A DNA stretch of 64,000 nucleotides from Erythrocercus mccallii. Lineage: Eukaryota > Chordata > Aves > Passeriformes > Dicruridae. The stretch is from positions 424,351-488,350 of the forward strand of contig VZRG01000299.1 of NCBI GenBank assembly GCA_013397435.1. The letters are read 5' to 3'. The notes under the pieces are model-generated. The model was not told the DNA's origin and did not search any database. It was given only the letters and a program-made list of their open reading frames with translations. Below, piece after piece: positions 50,771-64,000 of this stretch. How positions within the stretch are numbered: position 1 is the stretch's first letter; the number at the start of each line of letters is the position of its first letter. The translations under genes were made by a program, and so were the position numbers.

Positions 50771-53700
50771 ACGTGAGCTGCCGCAGCAATGAGGGTTGGG
50801 CGCGTAGGGAAAGGCAGAACAACTTCTGGCAGCACGAATGTCGGTTCACCTGTCATCCCGAGCCTTCGGAAAGCCGCAGGCTTTGCCTTTTGCTCTCTGT
50901 GGCTGCAGGGGATGTCAGCGTTGAGAGAGCTCAGCCTCACCTTCCCTTCCCTGTAGTGACTTGCATCGCATCGTATTATGTTGCAAATCTGTTACACCAG
51001 TAGCTTCCGGATGTTAGTGGCCGTGCCTTAAAATTAGTGGTTTAGTTTATCATGGTTTTCTAAATAAAAATATGAAGCTTGAAAAGCTTATAAAAAAAAA
51101 ATTGAAGAGTACTTGTTTCTGGTTTTCAACTTGAAATGCATCATGTTTTGTTCTTTATATAAATCATACTGTTATTTTATATTTTGGTAGTGTCTGCAAA
51201 GTGATCTAGTGTCTCATAAATGCTACTTTTTAATCTGATAATACCGTGTTTATTGTGACTTGTTTATTTTTATGTGAATGAGACTTCTAAACACAATACT
51301 TCATTGTTATTTTTGGTTAATATGGACATTAGATAACAATAAATGGGATGGTTCATTATAAACCTCAAAACTGCACGTTTCAGTAGTGTTAGTAGAGCAT
51401 AGAAATGCTGCTGCAGCTAGGTGATGTCTTGTGAAGGAGCAAGGCAGCATACAGGGAAAGAGTTCATCTGTTCAGGTTTTGTATCACCAGAAAGTTAAAA
51501 CTTCTGGCAAGAGGAGGTTCAAACCAGTAATTAGTTGGTGTTGGATTTATGAGAAACATCTATCATTTGCCTTACTCTTTCAGAAAAAAGTGACTGGAAT
51601 TAATTAGTCTTTCAGACAGCAGCAGTAGCATGCAAGCTGTGCTTGGTGAAAGCTGTGTTTGTGTCCAGTTCAGGCTGTGCTGCTGATGTAACATCCTCTT
51701 TATGATATGTAAAATAAACAAACTTAGATGAATAAAGCTTTAAAACATCAGATTTTGCAAATGACACTTGGTTTTGTGTTGGTCACTTTCTACTTACTGA
51801 AGATACTCAGTGATGTTTTTAGAGAACCTTTTGATTCTGTTCTACAGCAAGTGTTGGATATTTATTAGCAGGCACCTCTGGCTGTGGAAGCCCTGATCAT
51901 AGGTCCTGTGACACTCTGTGAAGACTTTACTAAGAGAAGAAGTACAGAAGAAAATAGTAATTGCATATTCTTGCTCATGCTGTTCAGAGAAGCCTGAGTA
52001 GCCTTAAAAATGGTAAATCAGCTTGTATTCTCAGGTAAAATTTAAGGATAAAAGTAACTTTTTGAAACATCGCTTGCTGTAGTCTGTCATTTTCAGGCAA
52101 CTGTCTACGTGTAAATTATTACTTTTCATCCAGTAGTAATGGGAATAAGTCAGCCTTCATCTGGAGTTGAGAAAAATGCATGCACTGTGCTGGGAACTTG
52201 AAACAATTGTTTTGGGGTAGGCTGTTTCCATTGTGCCCTTCTGCATATACCCCTATGGAACAAAAGCTTTGTAACTTCACGGGTGAAAGACAGTAATTTG
52301 GAAGTGATTGGTGTGGCTTCCTGTGCTGCAATCAAAAAGTTGCAGTCAGGTACAATGCTTAGAAATTACTGGGCTCTTAAGATTGCATAGCAGGAAGTAT
52401 TCTTTAATGTACAGAATTATAATAATTTGTCACAAATTGTCCTTGTGTGTAAAGTGGTCAGGAAATCCAAGATTTGTGGGTTCTGCACACCCCAAGTTTT
52501 TCTGTACAGGCTTGGCAAATATAGGCTTTCATTTCTCTTTTTAGCAGGAAAGCATTAAAGGAAAATAAAGATTGAAGAGACAGACATGGATCTTGTTTTT
52601 GCTGTCTTGAAAACTTAATGTTCTAGTGAGAGGTGGCATGTAGTTTGTGTGTGCTGATGTTCACAGCTGTCCCAAATACCAAAATGTGCAGGAGCTGAAG
52701 TAGAGCTTTAGTCTGCTGTATAGATTGAGAGCTGAATTTGTCAAATCACTTCTAGATGTGTTTTGTTAAATTGACAAGAGATCCATATCTTGGTTTTACT
52801 TACTATTAGACTATTGTGTTAATAATAATGAATTACTGTTCTATTTAATAATAGAATTCAATATTTTAATTGCTAGAGAAAGTTGTATTGTATTGCTGGA
52901 GCTTTTAACAGGCACAGTCTATCCATAATTATTTGTTGTGGGATTTGGACCCTAAATGTTACATCTTTTGGGTCCATTTTCTAAAGAAGTTATTTCATTC
53001 CTTTCAGGTTGCCCAAAGTTATCAGCTTTTGAATGAATTTAAAATTCTGTTTTCACTAGTGGTTTGGATTGTTGTAGAAGTAAACGAGTTTCTCACTGAA
53101 GTTTTGTTTTCATTACCTTTGAATATATATGTTTAAATAGTTGACTGGCTGCAGTATTGGCCCTCCCAGATGTTGGTGTTCCATGAAACAGTCTGAAAGA
53201 CTCAGGAGAAGCTTTTTTAATACAGTAGCCTCTGACTGTGCATACTTTAAAAGAAAAAACAGTAAAAAATTGCAGTAGAAACAAAACTTTTTCCTGTTGT
53301 CATTTCCCTAGGAAGATGTTGACATTCCCAGTAGGCGAGTTTTGATCACTGGTGCTACAGGACTTCTTGGCAGAGCTGTGTTTAAAGAATTCAATGAAAA
53401 TAATTGGAACGCGGTTGGTTGTGGATACAGGAGAGCTCAGCCCAGATTTGAACAGATTAATCTTCTGGATTCTATTGCAGTTCATGACATTATCCATGAT
53501 TTTCAGGTAAGTTTCTGGAATATAAAGTGGATGAAAGGGGTACTTCATGTGTCCAGTAGTCAGCTGATAGTGCTGCTGAGTTCTGGGGCAGGAGTGGGGC
53601 TGGTGCTTTGGCAGAGCTCTGACAAAGGTGCAGCTGAGTGTTCTGCCCCACCCTGAGCAGAGGTTTGCTCTGGAGGTGCACACAGCTCTGGCCTTTGCTG

Positions 53701-56700
53701 TGCTCACCATAGGCAGGCTGCAGGCACAGCTGTACCTGGGGGCACAGTGGAAAGGAAAGATACAGTTGAGTTACTGACACTGTAATGTGTCAATATGAAG
53801 TTCTGGGGAAGTGGAGGAAAATTTGAATCCAACAGCAGTAACTCTGTGTCCTATGCAGTGTTAAATGCCAAGAGAAATATATAAAACCTGAAATACATTA
53901 TCCAGGGTGCAGTTCCATAAAATAGTAAATTTTGTCTTAATAATCTGCATATGTCAAGTAAGCCATGTATAAATAGTTTACCTAAAAATTTTTAATACCC
54001 TTGAGTGTGTGGGAGATGTATTTTGTATTAATATATATTTTACTATACAGAGTTAGAGAAAAAAATCCCCACAACTTCAGAGTTGCTGTAAAATTGAAGC
54101 TACCAAAGACCATAATTACACAATTAATGATAAATGCTTTTCATATCTTGAACCAGCATGGTTTTATTGTAAAAAGATACTAAGGAAAAGGTTTTCCTCG
54201 GAATGCTGTAATTAAAAATAACAATGCTATTTTTATTACTTAGTTTTGCCTGAGTGGTGTCATCACTAGAGTTAGGATGCAACTGCCATCTCTTGACATG
54301 TTGGTTATTTAAAATTAGTCTTTAATTTCCAGCCTCATGTTATAGTGCACTGTGCTGCTGAGAGAAGGCCAGATGTTGTAGAAAGTCAACCAGATGCTGC
54401 TTCTCAGCTCAATGTGGCTGCTTCAGCAAACTTAGCAAAAGAGGCAGGTAAGGAGACCATCTCATGGATTTGGTGTCTTGTTAAAATCCTGCATCTATTT
54501 ATACAGGGACATCAATACAGATAGTACAAGTGGGGGTGTCACTTCTGCCATCAGTGTGCCATTGATCTCTTTTCCATAAGAGTAGTATGCACAACTCTGT
54601 GAAGGATCAAGGAACAGACAAAGCAAGAGGAATGAATGTGCATGGAAGATGAGATCCTTGGGAGGATTTAATAAGGGTCTGTTGGGATTTCAAAGAAGGT
54701 ATGAATGAATATACATTTTCTCCCCAGCTGGAGTTGGAGCATTTCTGATCTACATTAGTACAGACTATGTATTTGATGGAACAAGCCCTCCATATAAAGA
54801 GACTGATGTACCAAATCCCCTGAATTTATATGGTAAAACCAAACTGGAGGGTGAAAAGGCAGTTCTGGAAAACAATGAAGGTAAGACACTCAACCTTTTT
54901 TTAATACAGGCTTTCTATTTTTACTCAGTTAAGTATTAGCTTAGTAGACCCTTAAGTCAATGATGAAGTTGCAAAACCATGGAAACGAGTTTCAGAGAAG
55001 AATGTGATTGGGAGTTGGTCTCCTTGCTGATGAGCAATCCCTCTTGCTTATATCTTGACTAAAGCTTTTATTTCTTACCTCTTCCAATCTTCATTCATGT
55101 GATTTGTCTCTCCCTGATGGACATTCATTCATTTTGTCTATTGTGAATCTGCTGTTCCTAAGGAAATAAAATACTTCATTCAATACATAGCTGCAGTTAT
55201 TACGGGGATGCATTGCAAGTGTTGTCAATGTATGTTTACTTAAAGGGAAAACCAGACTTGTGATTCAGCTCAAATCAACGTGGAGCCTTGTTACTCTTTG
55301 GATTTTGTTCTATTTGCTCCCTTTAAGATTTATTTCTTGTATAAAAGGGATATTTGGCTGTTTCTAGTTATTGCACTGCCAGTGTCCAGTCACAGATTAT
55401 AAGGAAAGAGGCATTTGTGTTTTATCAAAAAACCTGAAGAAAATAACATCAGTACACATGCAGAAGGGGCTTCTGATATGTCAGTATAATACTCACACTG
55501 TGGTTTTGTGCTTCCCAATCAGAGCACCTGGCTATTGATAAATTAGTGTGATGGTCTTCCAGTAAGTAAAAATATGCTGTGTATGATGGAATTTGCATTA
55601 CTAGTAAGAAAGAAACTTTCTGAAAAAATACTTTTATAGGAAAAGTCTCATTTAAGTAAAAATAAATTTAAATGACCAGTTATACCTTTAGATTAAGTAC
55701 CATCTCTGAATTTGACTCTGATACTGTTTGCTCCCTCTTCTATACTGGTAATGAAGATAAGACTTTACCAAATCCAAGTATGTGTGGGTATCTTGCTAGA
55801 CCTTTCCGCCAGCCCAGCATTGCAGTTTGGTTTTGTAACCTTTCAGAGCAGGATCTGTCAGGCAGCAGTGGGTTGCAGCAGTGGTATTATTAGCAGGAGA
55901 AGTATTAAGGTGGTGCTAAGTAAAGAGTTTGAAAATATGAGTTGATTCATACAAATACAAGTATTTTCCATGTACTGGTGTTCCAGCCACTAATTTGCTG
56001 CAATTGGTCAAATCCGTAGCTGTGTGAAGAACTGCCCTGTCCATTTCTGTTGTAAAATGCACAAATCTCCAGTAAGTGGGTTTAACATTTTTTTTAAAAG
56101 GAAACTTTGGTTAGAAGGGGATACCTGCTTATAAATATACATATATGTGTATAGTCATGCTTACAAAGCTACAGAGTGTCAAGAGATCCTCAGAGCTGTT
56201 AGTCATGAGGCTGATCCTCTCCATGTCCCAGAGAGTTGAGAACAAAAGGAAGGCAGTTGTCTTCTCAAAGAATGAATATTTTTAAAGTCATTAAAAAATA
56301 GATATTTCAACCAGTATTTAAAGAGAGGAAGAACATCTGCTGAGTGACCAAGTAACTACTTCTAGAGCAGCAGGCAATCAGTGTCATGTTGGGTTTTCTA
56401 TTTGTTTTTCTTGTCTAAGTACTTACTCTGGTTTACTTCTCCATGAGAATAATTTAGCTTTTTCTGTTTGTCTCTCCAATAGCTAAAGCATTGTCCTCCA
56501 AATATATTAAAAATGGCAATGTTTTGATGACTTCAGCTTCTAATTTTAGGTCTGATTTTTTTGTTTTTTCTTTCAGCAAAACTATTACTTTTAAGTAATT
56601 TGTCATACCCTTGGATTTCTCCTCAGAGGCTTTTTGAGTCTTCATTACAGAGATAGACTAGTATGATGTATTCCATCATGAAATACACTTCTCTTTGCAT

Positions 56701-59700
56701 TTCGTTAATTCCTCAAATCACTGTCCTGGAATCTAACATTCTTTACTATTGTGTTCTGTGAACCTATTCCTTATTTGTCAAGCTTTTCATTTATTTCAAG
56801 GTTTATGTCTTTTCTTCTGGTAAATAATATCCTCCTTTATACAGGAGACTTCTGCATGATGGATGAAAAATCTTTATAATTGATGCCTGAACATGATGAC
56901 TTGTGATTGGTGGGAATTTTTCTCCTTGCTCTTACCCAGTGAGGATGGGGAGTACTGGAGTAACTGCACAGAGTAGATTTTTTTTTTTTTTAATTTTTGT
57001 TCTAACCCAAACAGGCATTTTTATGCAATTAATGAAAGCTCGTTAACTTTCTGGAAATCAATGGCATAAGTGAAAATAAATAATATAATAATGTCTATAA
57101 TCTTAATGTTTATAAGCTGGTTTTGATATAAATTAAAATTATATTCTGTGAGCCAACATACTGCTTGCATTTTATTTGTGATTTGTAGATGCTTAATTTC
57201 ATCAATCAGCATATTTCTTAACATTTCCACTTTTCAGATTGTGCTGCAGCATTTGTCCCCACCCAGGATCTAAAATATGTTTTCTTTTAGAAACTGCAGT
57301 ACTTAGGATTCCTGTCTTGTATGGAGAGGTGGAAAGACTGGAGGAAAGTGCTGTGACAGTTATGTTTGATAAAGTGCAGTTCAGTAATAAATCTGCCAAC
57401 ATGGACCATTGGCAACAGAGATTTCCTACCAATGTCAAGGATGTAGCAGCTGTTTGCAGACAACTAGCAGAGAAGAGAATGCTGGTAAGAATGGCAAGAA
57501 ATGAGCCTCTGCAAGGTGAAAACAGTTTGAGTTCTCAGCTTTGCTTCTGAACAACTGAGAACTGCGCATCACCTGGATTATTTGCATTTCTGGAATGCTG
57601 GGAGAGAGGAAAGAACTGGCTGTAATACTACAGGATCTTTGCATGACTGTGAGGGTATTGTGTGGTTGAAAGGATGGGACAGAACCTTCTGAAAATTGTT
57701 TTGTGTGGTCTGGTATAGAGGAGAGAATTAGAAATGCCAAACTTATTCTGATATGACTTTTACGAATTGCTAGTCTAAACTAAAAAAAACCCATGTGGTT
57801 GAATGTAATTCTCAAAGATGCCCTTGTTTATTGTTTTATTAGCAACACTGAAGTGGCAAAACAAAACCCCAGGACTGAATTGCTTCCTTGTATTTGTTCA
57901 CCACAGCACCTTCAGAGTACCATCTTTGCAAGGTGACAGAACCAAACAGCAAACACCCACGTTTATTTTTGCACACGGTGACTTTGAGAACATGGACCGT
58001 GGGCGTGGTGCAGTCGGTTTGACTGGACTTGTACGGGGTGTGCAGTTTAACATTCAGAATGTGTGTGATGCCTTTTGCCTTTGTTTTTGAGTAAGTGAAC
58101 ATCACAGAACAGCTGAGTTCCTCCTCCCCAGCTCTTTGACCTTGTTTGATTGATGGGCAGCTCCTTTCCCTCCTGTTCATTGTACAGGACACAAGCTGTT
58201 TCTCAGGTCAGGTCAGATAGAAGTAACACCAGTTTCCTGTTTCAGTCCCTGGTCGGGTGTTCTCTGGAAGGGCACAAATGTTTCTAGAACAGCACTGAGG
58301 TGCTGTAAGATGCCTTTTGAGATAGGGTTGTGCTGGATGCTAATTCTGCACAGTTCTCTCACAGGAATTAGCCTGAGGGGCAGCTGGCTGCTTCCTTTCA
58401 TCCATGTTTCCTCTTTCTTCTCTAGGACTCATCAATAAAAGGAACCTTCCACTGGTCTGGCAATGAACAGATGACTAAGTATGAGATGGCATGTGCAATT
58501 GCAGATGCTTTCAACCTTCCCAGCAGCCACTTGAGACCAGTAAGTGATGTGTTGTTGGACCTGTAGGCAGACAGATGTGCCACATCATTGCAAGTAGAGG
58601 TCTCCCACTGGTTGTACAAGTGAGCTTCCTCTTCAGGACAGGCTGTGCATGTCCAGCATAGCAACTCTGTTACTGGGGGGACTGGCTGGTATCAAGCTCA
58701 GGAAAACAACAGCTGCTTTGACCTGCTGAATTAGGAAAATTACTCAATCAGTCAGTCACCAGTTTGCCAGTCTGTAGTGTAGTGGTATTTCTGCAAAAGA
58801 GTTCCCCTTAGTCACAAGCAAATCTGTGCTTTTATGTTACAGGTTGATAGAACATTAACTTGAAGATAGGGTGTGTAAAAGTTGTGCAATGTCTGGATTT
58901 ATTTCTGAATACATGCATCGAAGAACTACACATTATTTTTCCTTTGCTTAAAACACCTGTCCTGCAGTTTTATGGACACTTGAGACTACTCTTAAAGACA
59001 TACTGATAAAGTGGTGGGCATTTAATATGTCAAGAAGATTTTATCTATGTACAAAATAAATTCTAAGGATTCAGAATTGGTGAACACTGGAAAAGAAATG
59101 TTACTTGAAAGATGAAAGAAAAACAATGAAGAACACTTAGTCTTAATTTTTTCTGCCCAACTCTATTTCTCTTCAAGTATGTTGATCAAGACATGGTTCC
59201 ATTTACTTTCTGGAGCTTTTTTTACCTTGTGATGATAATCACAGAGTGAAAATATGAATAAAATGTTGAAAATCACAATAGTAGCAGTAAAGAGAGTGAG
59301 AAAAAATTGCCTTAAGACACTTCATATGACCTGATGTGTTGAAATAAAGTTAACTATAAAACAAGCAAATAGCAAAAAAATCCAAACCAAAAAAATCCCC
59401 ACAAAATAGTTGGAAGGTAGGAGGCAACCATGCCTATAAAGATGTGAAGAAAACGTTCCAATGTACATGTACAAGTATATTTCTGTCACTTCTGATTACT
59501 TATTGGTGTGGGGGGTTTTTTGTCTTCTGTTTCTGATTTTAGATTACGGATAGCCCAGTTGTGGGTGCTCTTCGTCCGAAGAACGCTCAGCTGGACTGCT
59601 CCAAGTTGGAGATGCTGGGGATAGGTCAGAGAACGCCATTTCGAGCTGGGATCAGAGAATCACTTTGGCCTTTCCTTGTTGACAAGAGATGGAGACAGAC

Positions 59701-59713
59701 AGTCTTCCATTAG
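50298..59713 (+). CDS. MAT2B: Methionine adenosyltransferase 2 subunit beta, seven exons, 334 aa
   Basis: Coding exons are 50298-50360, 53312-53506, 54333-54447, 54728-54880, 57291-57484, 58426-58539 and 59543-59713 (TAG at 59711). All have GT/AG borders and in-phase joins giving 334 codons, equal to the human long isoform. The protein is an extended short-chain dehydrogenase fold. It has the NADP(H)-binding TGATGLLG (residues 34-41, GxxGxxG), CAAERRPDVVE, STDYVFDG and YGKTK (Tyr159/Lys163, SDR YxxxK). The C-terminus ends RWRQTVFH as in human; that tail inserts into the MATalpha2 dimer. The subunit regulates S-adenosylmethionine synthesis from methionine and ATP by changing the affinity of MAT II for methionine and product inhibition. 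The start MVGREKEL corresponds to the V1 first exon. An exon for the shorter V2 N-terminus was not recognised. The reading frame is intact and identity is secure. Confidence 0.98.
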
Positions 59714-60740
59714 TTTGTAACTTTTTTTAGTAAAAGTATGGTATGTGGCACTTTTTTAAAAGAAAAAGTAGTTTTGTATGAGTGTTCTTAAATTGTGACA
59801 TTTATGAGCTTTCATTTAATTGGGTAAACAAATGGTCTTGCACTAGTGAAACTTAGCCTAAAAAATGTTCAGTGACAAAAACTGAGCCTATTTGATGTCA
59901 TGGATTTTTCCTTCCATTTGTACCAGTCTAACTTAATATCTGTTCTTGGTGGATTGAGGTTCTTAGTAATGAGTACTGTGTAATGCTAAGAATGACTCAG
60001 ATCACTTGCTAACTTACTTTTGGCTGAAGTATATTGTTGATGCTTAAAGTCTGTGCCATTGTTGTATATACCATTTCTTTTCATTAAAAGACATGGTCAG
60101 TTACTTTATCACCAAAAATCTGGGTTTTTCTTTTTAATTTCTGAAGGTGGTGTTCTTAGGGAGTTAAGCTGAAGTAAGAATCCTTAAGTGTTTGTTTTGC
60201 TTAAGCTCTGATCAAAATGTTTTTTAAAAAAGTGAAACTTTATTTTTGCAATTATCAAGTGTACTTTTTATGCTTGAAATATTTTCAGAATGTTCTGTAA
60301 ATTGAATGCCTGCAGCTTTGTATTTGTACAGTAAGTTGTATGCATTTGTTTTCATGGTGACTTATAAAAGCTGGGGGAGGGTGGGGACAGTGGGCAACCA
60401 ATAGTTTTGACCTTGGGTTTTTTCGGGTGGGGAATTGGAGTTGAAGGATTTTTTATTATTATTTTTACTGGGTGGTGGTTTGTTTTTTATATGAAAGCAC
60501 AAAATATCTTCATCCTTCCCTTCCCCTTTTATGGGACAGCATTTGCAACTTGTTAAACTAATGGAAGATGTTTGTTAGTCAGTACATGGGGAATGGAGAG
60601 GAAAGGTATTCAATAATTTGTAGCACTGCAGTGGCTTTTTCACAGATTGTCAGACCTGGCACAGCTGCAGTTTGTTCTGGAACAGCAGTGTGTGTGGTGA
60701 AGGTTTGCAGCATAATAAAACTGCAATAGTCTAATATGAG
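59714..60740 (+). other. MAT2B: MAT2B 3' UTR (approximate)
   Basis: AT-rich sequence with poly(A) signal candidates ATTAAA at 60083-60088 (0.37 kb after the stop) and AATAAA at 60714-60719 (1.0 kb after the stop). A third AATAAA is at 61104-61109. Two alternative 3' ends are plausible. The choice needs transcript evidence. Confidence 0.5.
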
Positions 60741-62009
60741 AGTCTTTTAAGCTGGACTCAACAGCCAGATAATGTGGAGGAAGAACATTGTAAAGCTTTG
60801 CTTCCTTTTGAAATTGTAGAATCAACAATATAAACGTTCTGATATTGCTAGCAGAATATTAGTAAAGCTAGTAAAAGATGCAATTGGATGGCCATTTATT
60901 TTTCTGAGACTGAAATTGAAGGGGAAGAGAAAGATACTCAGATTTTTTTTTTTTTTTTTACATAGACCAGTTGAAGGTCTTGTAAGGGTCGGCTTCACAT
61001 TCAATCATTTCATTTCAACTGGCATATGCTAAGCATTCATAATGCAGATTTGTTTTTTGGCTGAAGTCCTGATACACACATGGTAACCTATCTCCAAAAT
61101 GACAATAAATATATATTGCCAGCATGAAAAACAGTTGTTGATTCTTTCTTTACCATCAGGATTTGCTTATCTGAATCCTAAATGTTTGCAATTCTTCTTG
61201 AAATCTGTGTGCCTTTCAGTGTTGGGGTTTTATTCCCTCTTTAATAATTATTTCCGGACATGGAATAGGTTGGATCAGGTTCTGTCAGTGTCACTGCCTT
61301 GGAGATGTGATAAATATATACTCAAAAGATACAGAAGGTGCTGAAAATACTAGCCGTGAAATGTCTTCGGCCTCAGGGCTGGGTCAGGAAGATTCCATGT
61401 CCCTTCCCCTTGCAGAGAGTAGTTTGACCAGGAAGGAAAAGAAGGATAACTTCTCTCCCAAAGATAAAGGACCTAAGTGAGATGAGTTGAGCATTTTACT
61501 GGAAGGACAAAAGCGAAATATTTGAACTTTTTTTTCCACACTGAGCAAGTAAGTCCCACTGTCCAGTTTTAGCCTGTTAGGGGGATCTGTGTCCTCAGCA
61601 TCCCTCTTGGAGAGTGCAGTCTTGAGGCATTTTGCTACTGGACAGACACCTTGGATGACATTTCCCTCCTTTGGTTGTAGAAATCTAAGACAGCACCAAT
61701 AAATATTGCAAGAGGCAGTGGAACTAACACAGTCATTTTCCAGTCACTTTAAAGATACATTGCTGTTGAAAGAACTTGTCATACTCTTCCCTTCTTGTCT
61801 CTGGCTTGGTTTCTCAGTGACACTTGAGGTGTTGTTCATTCACAGGGGCCCAGGAACCTTTTAGGGCCAAAATCATTGTGATTGCAGGAGAGTCTTGGGA
61901 GGAAAGAGTGGCCTCTTTTTACAGCAGTGCCAATTTTTGCCAGGTGAGTGGTTGTGGAAGTATGGCAATACACAGTTGTACTCTATTGCATCAGCCCTCT
62001 TGTTAGAGG

Positions 62010-62555
62010 GTAGAAATGAACTGAGACACAGACTTCTTGTTTATCACAGCATGAAAAGGGCCCTGGTTTATTCCTCTTTACAGCTCAGCCATCCTGACTC
62101 CAACTATTCACTGACCCTGGCTGCAGCAAGCTCCTGCTGGAGGTTTCCCTTGTAGCCTCTGACTGCAGGGATCAGTTTGCAGACTGTGACTGCAGGCTTT
62201 TACTCAGCCAGACTGTGACTGCAGGTTCTAACAACAACAGGCTCTGCCTGCACACCCAGACTGACCTCACAGCAGGGATTCTCTCTCCCCAGGATTATTC
62301 TTCTTCATGATCCTCTGGTTCCCTCTTCCTCAAGGTTCCTCCTCCATGATTCCCCCTCACCAGCTAATCCACTCCCTTCTATCACACTTAATGCAGCTGT
62401 GACTCAGGCATGAGGCTTATTGGGTAATTAACACAGCTGTTACTTATCAGGTCACCTGTATTCCCTTCTACACTACTCAAGTCCTCATTCGAGAGTTGTT
62501 TGAGGTTTATATTCATTTATTCACTGCTGTCTATCAGCAGAGGGCATAAAGGAGG
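62010..62555 (-). mobile_element. LTR-like endogenous retroviral remnant, minus orientation
   Basis: A C-rich, non-AT-rich block that differs from its surroundings. On the minus strand it carries an AATAAACCAGGGC segment (complement of 62064-62076) near its 3' side, as expected for the R/U5 junction of an LTR. It contains the motif TAATTAACACAGCTG (62426-62440), shared with the window's first 100 bases. It also has an internal direct repeat, CAGACTGTGACTGCAGG, at 62180-62196 and 62209-62225. I see no retroviral protein-coding sequence nearby, so it would be a solo LTR. Exact TG/CA ends and a target-site duplication were not found. Confidence 0.45.
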
Positions 62556-62879
62556 AAAAGTTACTGTTTCTAAAGTCTCATTTTCTGTTCAGGCTGGAAG
62601 GATGCTGTAGCAGCCCAGCAGAGAAGGGGCTGATGTGTGTCTCAAATGCCAATAGCTGGATGGCTGTGGGCCAGCCAAGGTCTGTTGGTGCCTGGTGAAG
62701 GGGCCAGAGGGGTTGGGCAGCACTGTCCTGGGAAAAATGTGCTTGTTGTGGCTGCTGGACATAAGCACAACACATACAGCACGAGCACAGGAATGTGGTG
62801 CAGAAGTGGGCATATATTTTACATTTCCAGAAAGGTCTAGAAGAAGGGACTGCAGGATAATTAATTTGCATAGAAAGTG

Positions 62880-63190
62880 ATAAACTTCTCTCTAGGGCAG
62901 GGAAAACTTACCTAGAGAAGGTACCCCCACCAAGCCCAGGAGCCCATGCACCCCCTCAGCTGGATCAGCACTGGAACCAGGACTGGTGACCTCTTTTTCT
63001 CTCCCCCTCTTTAATCTCTTCCTCTCTCTCTCTTCCCTTTCACCCTACTCCTTTATGTAAAACCCTCTGCCATGAGCTTATGTAGGAGGGCAGGGACTAA
63101 ATGGTTATCAATTTCCATGCCAAGTGTGTCATTCACTAATAAAACTTTGTAAGATTTTGCAGACCCTCTGACTTTTGTCATTCTTTACAA
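62880..63190 (+). mobile_element. LTR-like element, plus orientation
   Basis: A block with CTGGATCAGCACTGGAACCA, a long pyrimidine tract (62990-63050), then CACTAATAAAACTTTGTAAG with AATAAA at 63138-63143. It ends in a short U5-like tail reading GACTTTTGTCATTCTTTACA. The order of pyrimidine tract, AATAAA and short tail is typical of avian LTR 3' halves. No gag/pol/env sequence is present. The 5' boundary is a guess and no target-site duplication was seen. Confidence 0.45.
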
Positions 63191-64000
63191 CTACAAATCA
63201 GTAATCTGAGGAAATTTCTTGGTTGTTTTGGGAAGCACAAATGTAAGAAATGTTTGCTTTTCAACAGAAACTGTGGAAGTGCCTGTGATGTAATCTCTAA
63301 GGACTTTTGTACAGAGCTGGACTTTGAAGCCCATTAGACTTATAAAACAAATTGTTGCCGGTTTCTCATCGTTTTTGTAAGTTTTTGCTTTTAAGGTTTA
63401 AACTGCCTCCTTGCATTCTAAGTTTACAATTTGCTAAGGATTTTGCAAACAAACTAAAAAAAAATAGGTAAATGTGTTAACTGACATAGCTGGATTCTAA
63501 AGTGCTAGATTCTCTTAAATTCTAATATTTAATATTTGCTCTGTACAAACTAAAAAAAGTTATCATAGCTCTGCATGTCCACTTTGCTTTAATACTCTGG
63601 GAATAATACTTTATGGGGTGAAAGTGAAACAGGACAATCAGATGATGCTCAAAATCTTTTTGGTAAGAGCCACATTTTTGTAAATTCACATTAAAATCTC
63701 TAGGAAAACTTAATTTCAGCTCAAACCAATTTTTTAGTGCCTGTCACTTCCTTCTCTGTGTTACACAGTAGATTTCAAATAAAAGCAGGTTGACAGAAGT
63801 TTGTGACATTTCTCATCACATAATGATAATTCTAAGTCACAAAACTCATTTTGGCATTTTTTCCATCTGCTGTCTGGAAGAGGATCTGGCCAAGTGGTCA
63901 ATGCACCTATCAGCTGCACACTAAATTGCTGCAGCTGAGGGAAGGCGGAAGCAAAGTGCACCAGATGCTGCACCCCTGATCAAAAAAAAGAGAACGTTCT

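Larger units (their letters stand above)
60741..64000. other. Intergenic region downstream of MAT2B
   Basis: No coding potential was recognised. The interval contains an 18-nt poly(T) run (60942-60959) and the two LTR-like repeats listed below. 63200-64000 holds nothing I can identify. In human the next gene on this side lies far away, so an empty flank is expected. Confidence 0.6.

Noticed and set aside
49901..50940. Arg/Gly/Pro/Ala-rich frames on both strands around MAT2B exon 1
   Set aside because: High GC content removes stop codons. Only 50298-50360 aligns with MAT2B.

Overview
The window is a 64-kb piece of a vertebrate nuclear genome, almost certainly a bird and possibly a passerine. 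The evidence is split-gene architecture, CR1 retrotransposon fragments carrying the avian 8-bp terminal repeat (CACAGAAT on this strand), small introns, and four proteins that read as close relatives of human cyclin G1, NUDCD2, HMMR and MAT2B. Their order and orientation match human 5q34: CCNG1 (+), NUDCD2 (-), HMMR (+), MAT2B (+). One 586-bp run of N (23819-24404) removes most of the CCNG1 promoter. Layout: 1-23818 is AT-rich intergenic DNA in which I find no supportable gene, only microsatellites and probable repeat remnants. 24405-29740 holds CCNG1 (coding 24799-27609, five coding exons, 295 aa). 30123-33955 holds NUDCD2 on the minus strand (four exons, 157 aa), convergent with CCNG1 and divergent from HMMR, and two CR1 fragments lie in its first intron. 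33956-34270 is a short CpG-rich bidirectional promoter. 34271-45843 is the HMMR coding span (18 exons, 731 aa). 46760-49950 is intergenic. 49960-50770 is the MAT2B CpG island, and MAT2B coding sequence runs 50298-59713 (seven exons, 334 aa). 60740-64000 is intergenic, with two LTR-like repeats in opposite orientations. All four reading frames are intact: every exon joins in phase and the totals match or nearly match the human lengths (295, 157, about 724 and 334 aa). The genes are physically linked but do not form one pathway. Cyclin G1 is a p53-responsive cyclin. HMMR is a mitotic spindle and hyaluronan-binding coiled-coil protein. NUDCD2 is a CS-domain co-chaperone linked to dynein regulation. 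MAT2B is the regulatory subunit of S-adenosylmethionine synthetase. Two regulatory signals stand out: a zero-spacer p53-type decamer pair in CCNG1 intron 1, and two CCAAT boxes 32 bp apart followed by a TTTGAA (CHR) element just upstream of HMMR. I found no unknown multigene system, CRISPR array, operon or RNA gene. This is a conserved vertebrate locus, and the findings concern regulation, lineage differences in HMMR and repeats.
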